From Litorimonas sp963922935 (GTDB taxonomy: Bacteria > Pseudomonadota > Alphaproteobacteria > Caulobacterales > Maricaulaceae), in assembly GCA_963922935.1 (NCBI GenBank), contig CAWUKE010000024.1, forward strand, positions 1 through 18,637: 18,637 nucleotides of DNA. Reading direction: 5' to 3'. The notes beneath the pieces were generated by a model that was not told the origin of the DNA, did not search any database, and saw nothing but the letters and a program-made list of their open reading frames with translations. The translations under genes were made by a program, and so were the position numbers. The number at the start of each line of letters is the position of its first letter. Position 1 is the first letter of the stretch. Shown piece after piece: positions 13,717-18,637 of this stretch.

Positions 13717-16047
13717 TTAATTGCTGATCGTCAGCTCGATCCCAAAGACCTTGCCTTTTTTCAGCGGACTGAATGTCCCTGCTTGCGGACGATCAGCGAA
13801 CGGCACAGCCGCGCCCGTTCCGCGGGGGAAGCCACCAATCGCCGCGCCGAAGGAGGCCGGAAGCTGCGTATCACCGCCCACTTGGACTTCATCCAACAGG
13901 TTTCGACCGAAGGCGGAAATCGCGATGCGCTGACCTTTATCATTCTCAATCGAATAGGTCAGGGACGCATCGAGGCGATCCAGCGCCTGGACAAAGCCGA
14001 GGTTGCTATCGGTATAAGCAAAGCGGTCACGATGCTGGAAGTTACCGCGTGCTGTCACAAGACCGCGGTCCCCCACGGGCATGTCAGCAATGGCGCCAAA
14101 GCCATAGGTCATTTCCGGCACACGCGGCAGGTCGAGCGCCGCATCAGCCGCTGTGACGACCCCGTCGCCTGAAATATCGGCGCGGACATCATCATATTCC
14201 GCATCAATCAGACCCAGATTACCTGTCAGGGTCAGGAAGTCTGTCACAGACGCCCGGCCATCAATTTCAAAGCCGAGGATCGACGCGTCAGCCGTATTGA
14301 TGATGTTCTGCAGAACACCCGCATCCGGATCCGCAATATTCACTTCACGCTGCATGTCGGTAATATCCGTGTAGAAGGCCGCGGCGTTCACATTGAAGCG
14401 ACGATCTGCTGACGTCCATTTTGTGCCGATTTCAAACGCGTCGACTTCTTCTTCGTCAAACGAGAATTGCCCATCATTCGCGGCCACCTGCGCCAGGAAG
14501 ACTGGCACGTTTGTGATCCGGAAGTTATAACCGCCAGAGCGGAAACCTTTGGTGTAGGTGCCGTAAGCTTGCAGGTCGTCTGAGACGAAATATTGCAAAC
14601 CGAATTTCGGCGTAAAGTTCGACCAGCTATCGCTGTCTTCATAACCATCCGGCGCACCGGTGAACGGGTTTGTTCCCGTGAACGGGCAAGAGCCGCCCAC
14701 GATAGAGCATTCCGGGCGGGGCTGCACATAGACAACGCCGGCGTCTTTGCTTTCGTCAGAGTAGCGGAGGCCCCCTGTCAGGATCAGATTATCCATCAGC
14801 GCATAATCAACATTGATGAAAGCGCCGAAGACTTCGTGATCCTGTTGACCGCCGCCATAGAAGGTGGGCGGCGCGCCTGCGCCCGCAAAGCGGAAGAGGA
14901 AGCGGACTTCATCATAGGCCACGTCTTGGTCGAACCAATAGACGCCCGTCGTCACTTCGGCATTGCCAAAGGTGCCATTATAGCGAAGTTCGTTAGAGAA
15001 TTGCTCTTGCGCGAAGAGTGTGGAGGAGTGGAAGACATCGGCCGGCGTCGCGTCAATATCGCCGAACGTGCTGGCGTCCAGCTTCCGGTAGCCAAAGATA
15101 TTGGTGATTTGACCATCGCCAAACGCAACATCAAGGTCTGCCCGGATCGTCCCGCTACGCACTTCATTGTCATAGAAGCCCGGCTCATCAATCGCGAAGT
15201 CAAACGTATCGCGCTCGTAAATGCCGCGGTTCTGCGCGGCGGGGCCGTCGCCTTCTGAGTCAAAATATTCACCCTTGGCGAGGATCGTCAGGGTGTCCGT
15301 CGGCATCCACTCCAGACCGCCCCGGAAAATGTAGGTCTTCGCAGCGCCTTGATTAGAGCCGTCAGCGAGGTTCCGGAAATAGCCTTCGTCATTATTATAA
15401 TAGGCGGCGACTTTCGCGTTGAGCTTCCCTTCAATCAGGGGACCTGTCAGCGTACCCATATAATAGCTGCTGGGGCCGCCACGTTCGCTATCGAGAGAGC
15501 CTTCGATAGCCGCACGAACACGATATTGCATTTCGTCCGTTGGGTTCGTCGTATTCACCAAAACTGCGCCGCCTGTCGTGTTCCGGCCAAACAGCAGACC
15601 TTGCGGGCCGCGTAGGACTTCGACAGATTCGAGGTCGAAAATATCGAACACGACACCCGTATTCACGCCGAGGTAAACGCCATCGACGAACACGCCGACC
15701 GTCGGATCAATGGACGGGATCGAGGAGTTCACGCCCAGACCGCGAATAGAGAAGTTCGCCGTCCCGCGGGTCGTACCGATATCATCCAGAGTCACATTCG
15801 GCGCGGCAAAAGCGAGCTGTTCCAGATCCCGAACCTTGAGCGCCTCGAGCGTGTCAGAGTTCAGCGCCGTGACAGCGACAGGCACGTCTTGCACGGTTTC
15901 GACATCTTGGCTTTTCGTGGCTGTGGTAATCACTTCATCCATCAGGACGTTGGACGATGAGCGATCTTGGGCCAAACTCGCAGGGGCCGTCGCAAGCATA
16001 GCGGCAATGGCGATCCCACTGGCACGCAGGATGGTGGACTGTTTCAT
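13717..16047 (-). CDS. TonB-dependent outer-membrane receptor
   Basis: This 776-residue outer-membrane beta-barrel receptor for energised uptake uses TonB/ExbB/ExbD. The signal peptide covers residues 1-26 (cut near ASLA-Q). The TonB-box region DEVITTATKSQ is at 37-47 and the plug domain at about 50-170, with NFSIRGLGVN (98-107), GVFVDGVYLG (118-127) and VEVLRGPQGLLFGRNTTGGA (142-161). The 22-strand-type barrel follows, including GLRYSDESKD, YGTYTKGFRSGGYN (495-508) and FGRNLLDE near the end. The C-terminus KVFGIELTISN lacks the usual final Phe. I chose the ATG at 16045-16047, since GGGAGA lies upstream and a signal peptide follows. The frame extends to 16176 without such support. A dockerin/EF-hand-like loop DISGDGVVTAAD sits at 624-635. 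The substrate is not deducible; sugar, siderophore or lipid are all possible. Confidence 0.96.
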   Translation of the reverse strand: MKQSTILRASGIAIAAMLATAPASLAQDRSSSNVLMDEVITTATKSQDVETVQDVPVAVTALNSDTLEALKVRDLEQLAFAAPNVTLDDIGTTRGTANFSIRGLGVNSSIPSIDPTVGVFVDGVYLGVNTGVVFDIFDLESVEVLRGPQGLLFGRNTTGGAVLVNTTNPTDEMQYRVRAAIEGSLDSERGGPSSYYMGTLTGPLIEGKLNAKVAAYYNNDEGYFRNLADGSNQGAAKTYIFRGGLEWMPTDTLTILAKGEYFDSEGDGPAAQNRGIYERDTFDFAIDEPGFYDNEVRSGTIRADLDVAFGDGQITNIFGYRKLDASTFGDIDATPADVFHSSTLFAQEQFSNELRYNGTFGNAEVTTGVYWFDQDVAYDEVRFLFRFAGAGAPPTFYGGGQQDHEVFGAFINVDYALMDNLILTGGLRYSDESKDAGVVYVQPRPECSIVGGSCPFTGTNPFTGAPDGYEDSDSWSNFTPKFGLQYFVSDDLQAYGTYTKGFRSGGYNFRITNVPVFLAQVAANDGQFSFDEEEVDAFEIGTKWTSADRRFNVNAAAFYTDITDMQREVNIADPDAGVLQNIINTADASILGFEIDGRASVTDFLTLTGNLGLIDAEYDDVRADISGDGVVTAADAALDLPRVPEMTYGFGAIADMPVGDRGLVTARGNFQHRDRFAYTDSNLGFVQALDRLDASLTYSIENDKGQRIAISAFGRNLLDEVQVGGDTQLPASFGAAIGGFPRGTGAAVPFADRPQAGTFSPLKKGKVFGIELTISN

Positions 16048-16329
16048 TTCTGGGTCTCCCGACATTGATATTTCAATCGTGAATCGACGCTTCTTTTTTG
16101 GCGGCGTGGATTTCATCAGGCTGTTTACGCCTAACGAGGCGAAGAGGTCCCTTTGATGTTGCAGATTTATAAACAATATCTCCCTTCTGATGGGACTGTT
16201 GCAATCATGTCACAAGTGAGCGCTATCATAAGGCGATATAACGCCATGCGGACCCCTCACGGCAAGGCGCTACTGGTTTTGTCAAAGAAGGGTTGAAACC
16301 CCGCGACAGATTTGTCAGAGCAAGCCTAC

Positions 16330-16451
16330 CGCGAAGGGAAGCGTAGGATTTCTGGGCAGAGAAACGACCCGGACCACGGCCAACTTCAGACATCGCGAGG
16401 GGAAGCGCGCCAAGGACCCATTATGGAAACAGGTGCGGCCAACTTCAGACA
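16330..16451 (+). repeat. Two tandem, diverged units of about 60 nt in the hppA leader
   Basis: Unit 1 (16330-16392) and unit 2 (16394-16451) begin with CGCGAAGGGAAGCG and CGCGAGGGGAAGCG (13 of 14 bases equal) and end with the same 16 bases, CGGCCAACTTCAGACA (16377-16392 and 16436-16451). The middles differ in sequence and length but share GAAAC. Each unit opens with a hairpin whose 8-nt purine loop is closed by GC/GC pairs. In unit 1 the stem CCTAC(C)GC/GCGTAGG spans 16325-16347 with loop GAAGGGAA. In unit 2 CGC/GCG encloses GAGGGGAA (16394-16407). It may be a tandem RNA element or a duplicated protein site. Confidence 0.6.
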
Positions 16452-16458
16452 AAACTGA
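16423..16458 (+). CDS. Possible 11-codon upstream ORF in the hppA leader
   Basis: ATG at 16423 opens METGAANFRQN and stops at TGA 16456-16458. AAGGA (16412-16416) lies 6 nt upstream, an ideal ribosome site. It ends 4 nt before the hppA Shine-Dalgarno-like GGGAG (16463-16467). It covers part of repeat unit 2, and the matching place in unit 1 has no ATG. It could be a leader peptide coupled to hppA translation or a coincidence. Confidence 0.25.
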   Translation: METGAANFRQN

Positions 16459-16468
16459 CTGAGGGAGA

Positions 16469-16487
16469 CCCGACTTAAAGGGTCGGG
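16469..16487 (+). promoter_or_regulatory. Hairpin between Shine-Dalgarno and start codon of hppA
   Basis: CCCGAC (16469-16474) pairs with GTCGGG (16482-16487) around TTAAAGG. The only strong Shine-Dalgarno (GAGGGAG, 16461-16467) is 31 nt from the hppA ATG, but folding this hairpin would shorten the effective spacing to about 12 nt. No in-frame start codon exists between them. Confidence 0.5.
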
Positions 16488-16498
16488 CAAAATATCCA

Positions 16499-18622
16499 AT
16501 GACACTCTATCTTATCCTGGGTGCGGCGGTTCTCGCTGTGCTATACGGCGTGGTCACCCGCGCCTCGCTCATGAAGGCCTCGACGGGCAATGAGCGCATG
16601 AACGAGATCGCAGCGGCGATCCAAGAAGGCGCCAACGCCTATCTGAACAAGCAATATATCACTATTGCCGGTGTCGGCGTTGCCGTGACCATCCTGCTCT
16701 TTATCTTCTTCCAGAACTTGATCGCACCACTTGGTTTTATCATTGGCGCGATCCTGTCTGGCGCGGCCGGCTATATCGGCATGAAAGTGTCCGTGCAGGC
16801 CAATGTCCGCACAACGGAAGCCAGCCGCAAATCGCTCGGCGAAGGCCTTAACATTGCCTTCAAAGCGGGCGCCATCACAGGCATGTTAGTGGCGGGTCTC
16901 GCCCTGCTGGGTCTGGCCGGTTATTATGCGATCCTTCGCGGCGGCCTCGCCGGTGATGAGCGTGACGTGATTGACGGGCTGGTCAGCTTGTCTCTCGGCG
17001 CGTCTCTGATTTCTATCTTTGCGCGTCTCGGCGGCGGCATCTTTACCAAAGGCGCTGACGTGGGCGGTGACCTGGTCGGTAAAGTCGAAGCCGGTATTCC
17101 GGAAGATGATCCCCGCAACCCGGCCACAATCGCCGATAATGTGGGCGATAATGTCGGTGACTGTGCCGGTATGGCGGCTGATTTGTTTGAGACCTATGTT
17201 GTGACGATTGCCGCGACCATGGTTCTCGGCTCTATCCTTTACTCTGGTGCACTTGACCTGATGCTCTATCCGATGGCGATTGGTGCCGCCTGTATCATGA
17301 CATCGATCATTGGTACCTTCTTTGTCCGTTTGGGCAAAGGCTCCACCAATGTGATGGGCGCGCTCTATAAGGGCCTGATCGCCACGGGCGTTCTGTCCAT
17401 CGCGGCAATTTACTTCGTGACGGACCTCGTGCTCGCCAACGGCCTCGGCGCGATTGACGAAGCTGGACGTGTCTTGGCGGACGGCAGCGCGGACACCATC
17501 ACAGGCATGGAACTGTTCTGGTGCGCCGTCATCGGCCTGGTCATTACCGGCCTGATCGTGATCGTGACCGAATATTACACGGGCACGAAATATCGCCCTG
17601 TGAAATCCGTCGCCAAAGCGTCTGAGTCCGGCCACGGCACGAACGTGATCCAAGGTCTGGCCGTGTCCATGGAAGCCACAGCGATCCCGGCCCTGATCAT
17701 CGTCGTCGGCATCATTGCGACGCACAGCCTAGGCGGCCTTTACGGCATCGCCACAGCCGTGACCGCTATGCTCGGCGTTGCGGGTATCATCGTCGCGCTC
17801 GACGCGTTTGGTCCAGTGACCGACAATGCCGGCGGTATCGCCGAAATGGCTGAGCTTGATCCCGAAGTGCGCAACACGACTGATACGCTCGACGCGGTTG
17901 GCAACACGACCAAAGCCGTGACCAAAGGCTACGCCATTGGCTCTGCGGGTCTTGGTGCGCTGGTTCTGTTCGCAGCTTATTATGAAGACGTGCGGTACTT
18001 CTCTGCCCAAACGGGCAATGCGCTGTCTGGCATGTCGCCCGATTTCAGCTTGACCAATCCTTACGTGATTGTCGGCCTGCTGATTGGGGGTTTGCTGCCT
18101 TATCTATTCGGCGCTTGGTCCATGCAGTCTGTGGGCCGTGCCGCCGGCGATATCGTCGAAGAAGTCCGTCGTCAGTTCAAAGCCGACGCAGGCATCATGG
18201 CCGGCACCTCCAAGCCGGACTATGCCAAAGCCGTGAACATCCTGACGGGGGCAGCCATCCGCGAGATGATCAAGCCAAGCCTGCTGCCAATCCTCTCACC
18301 GATCGCGCTTTTCCTGATCGTCAAATATGTTGGCGGGACAGAAAATGCGCTGAACGCCTTGGGCGCGATGCTGCTCGGTGTGATCGTCACAGGCCTCTTT
18401 GTGGCTCTTTCCATGACTGCCGGTGGCGGGGCGTGGGACAATGCCAAGAAATATATCGAAGACGGCAACCATGGCGGCAAAGGCTCAGACGCCCACAAAG
18501 CGTCTGTGACCGGCGACACAGTCGGCGATCCTTATAAGGACACCGCTGGCCCCGCCGTGAACCCGATGATCAAGATCACCAATATTATTGCCCTGCTCTT
18601 GATCGCGGTGGTCGCACACTAA
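16499..18622 (+). CDS. hppA: Membrane-bound H+-translocating pyrophosphatase (K+-independent type)
   Basis: HppA couples hydrolysis of inorganic pyrophosphate to proton export across the cytoplasmic membrane, recycling PPi from biosynthesis. It has 707 residues with about 16 membrane helices, the normal family length. The pyrophosphate-site signature spans 187-221, with DVGGDLVGKVEAGIPEDDPR and then NVGDNVGD. A second acidic site is GPVTDNAGGIAEM (438-450), and the C-terminal site reads GGGAWDNAKKYIEDG followed by GDTVGDPYKDTAGPA. The potassium-dependence positions read GNTTKAVTKG (469-477 region), with Lys472 and Thr475 where K+-dependent enzymes carry Ala and Gly/Ala, so a K+-independent proton pump is expected. 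The start ATG has no close Shine-Dalgarno; see the hairpin and tandem leader upstream. Gene end and stop are inside the window. Confidence 0.97.
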   Translation: MTLYLILGAAVLAVLYGVVTRASLMKASTGNERMNEIAAAIQEGANAYLNKQYITIAGVGVAVTILLFIFFQNLIAPLGFIIGAILSGAAGYIGMKVSVQANVRTTEASRKSLGEGLNIAFKAGAITGMLVAGLALLGLAGYYAILRGGLAGDERDVIDGLVSLSLGASLISIFARLGGGIFTKGADVGGDLVGKVEAGIPEDDPRNPATIADNVGDNVGDCAGMAADLFETYVVTIAATMVLGSILYSGALDLMLYPMAIGAACIMTSIIGTFFVRLGKGSTNVMGALYKGLIATGVLSIAAIYFVTDLVLANGLGAIDEAGRVLADGSADTITGMELFWCAVIGLVITGLIVIVTEYYTGTKYRPVKSVAKASESGHGTNVIQGLAVSMEATAIPALIIVVGIIATHSLGGLYGIATAVTAMLGVAGIIVALDAFGPVTDNAGGIAEMAELDPEVRNTTDTLDAVGNTTKAVTKGYAIGSAGLGALVLFAAYYEDVRYFSAQTGNALSGMSPDFSLTNPYVIVGLLIGGLLPYLFGAWSMQSVGRAAGDIVEEVRRQFKADAGIMAGTSKPDYAKAVNILTGAAIREMIKPSLLPILSPIALFLIVKYVGGTENALNALGAMLLGVIVTGLFVALSMTAGGGAWDNAKKYIEDGNHGGKGSDAHKASVTGDTVGDPYKDTAGPAVNPMIKITNIIALLLIAVVAH

Positions 18623-18637
18623 AACTTAAGCCATAGG

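Larger units (their letters stand above)
16048..16498. other. 451-nt gene-free divergent region between TonB receptor and hppA
   Basis: The left 130-200 nt should hold the receptor promoter (minus strand). A TTGCAA at 16199-16204 read on the minus strand with an imperfect GATATT 18 bp downstream is the best pair seen, and it is weak. The right half reads as a leader of hppA. It has small hairpins GGGT-TGAA-ACCC (about 16287-16298) and GACA-GATT-TGTC (about 16304-16317), two tandem repeat units (16330-16451), a tiny ORF (16423-16458) and a hairpin next to the hppA start. No known riboswitch class was recognised. Confidence 0.6.

Noticed and set aside
14593..15258. 221-codon plus-strand frame inside the TonB receptor
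   Set aside because: It is antisense shadow coding. The minus-strand frame is an intact receptor.
16246..16296. 16-codon frame MRTPHGKALLVLSKKG upstream of hppA
   Set aside because: AAGG is about 12 nt away and poorly spaced, and nothing else supports translation. The 16423 frame is better supported.
16886..17725. 279-codon minus-strand frame inside hppA
   Set aside because: It is a His/Arg/Asp-rich mirror of transmembrane coding sequence, with no homology features.

Overview
The window looks like chromosomal DNA of an alphaproteobacterium, probably a marine, Hyphomonadaceae/Maricaulales/Parvularculaceae-like lineage. This is inferred from moderate-to-high GC, the style of the proteins (alphaproteobacterial DapD, UbiE, IspZ, YaiI, K+-independent H+-pyrophosphatase, a large TonB-dependent receptor) and compact, partly overlapping genes. 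No genus can be named from sequence alone. There are no rRNA or tRNA genes, CRISPR arrays or insertion sequences.

Left part (1-4007, all minus strand): a LysR regulator, then ubiE (ubiquinone/menaquinone C-methylation), ispZ/yciB overlapping the end of ubiE by 13 bases, a small unrecognised gene, and the N-terminal 337 residues of aconitase AcnA running off the left edge. Divergent from LysR, a plus-strand pair follows: a YaiI/UPF0178 gene and dapD (lysine and peptidoglycan precursor synthesis).

Centre (5420-8507, minus strand): a tightly packed three-gene operon of a type III polyketide synthase, a photolyase/cryptochrome-like protein of the iron-sulphur (PhrB-like) family, and an isoprenylcysteine-methyltransferase-like membrane methyltransferase. 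The PKS plus ICMT pair resembles Bacillus bpsA-bpsB (alkylpyrone synthesis and O-methylation). The photolyase homologue in the middle has lost all four Fe-S ligand cysteines. This is the most unusual coding region of the window. A nitronate-monooxygenase-type flavoprotein gene is divergent from it.

After the nitronate monooxygenase gene lies a perfect parS site (TGTTTCACGTGAAACA, 9592-9607) inside a 30-bp perfect palindrome, followed by a terminator. It suggests that the window lies in the ParB-loaded, origin-proximal part of the chromosome. Then come a Bax inhibitor-1 family membrane protein (minus), an aldo/keto reductase of the Tas type and the RNA ligase/cyclic phosphodiesterase ThpR (plus), and, convergent to these, a secreted PQQ-type sugar dehydrogenase downstream of a TonB-dependent receptor (minus).

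Right part: a 451-base gene-free region separates the TonB receptor from the divergent membrane H+-pyrophosphatase gene hppA. On the hppA side it holds two tandem, diverged units of about 60 nt with matching hairpins and a 16-nt exact repeat, a tiny ORF with a good ribosome site, and a hairpin lying between the only good Shine-Dalgarno and the hppA start codon. It looks like an uncharacterised structured leader.
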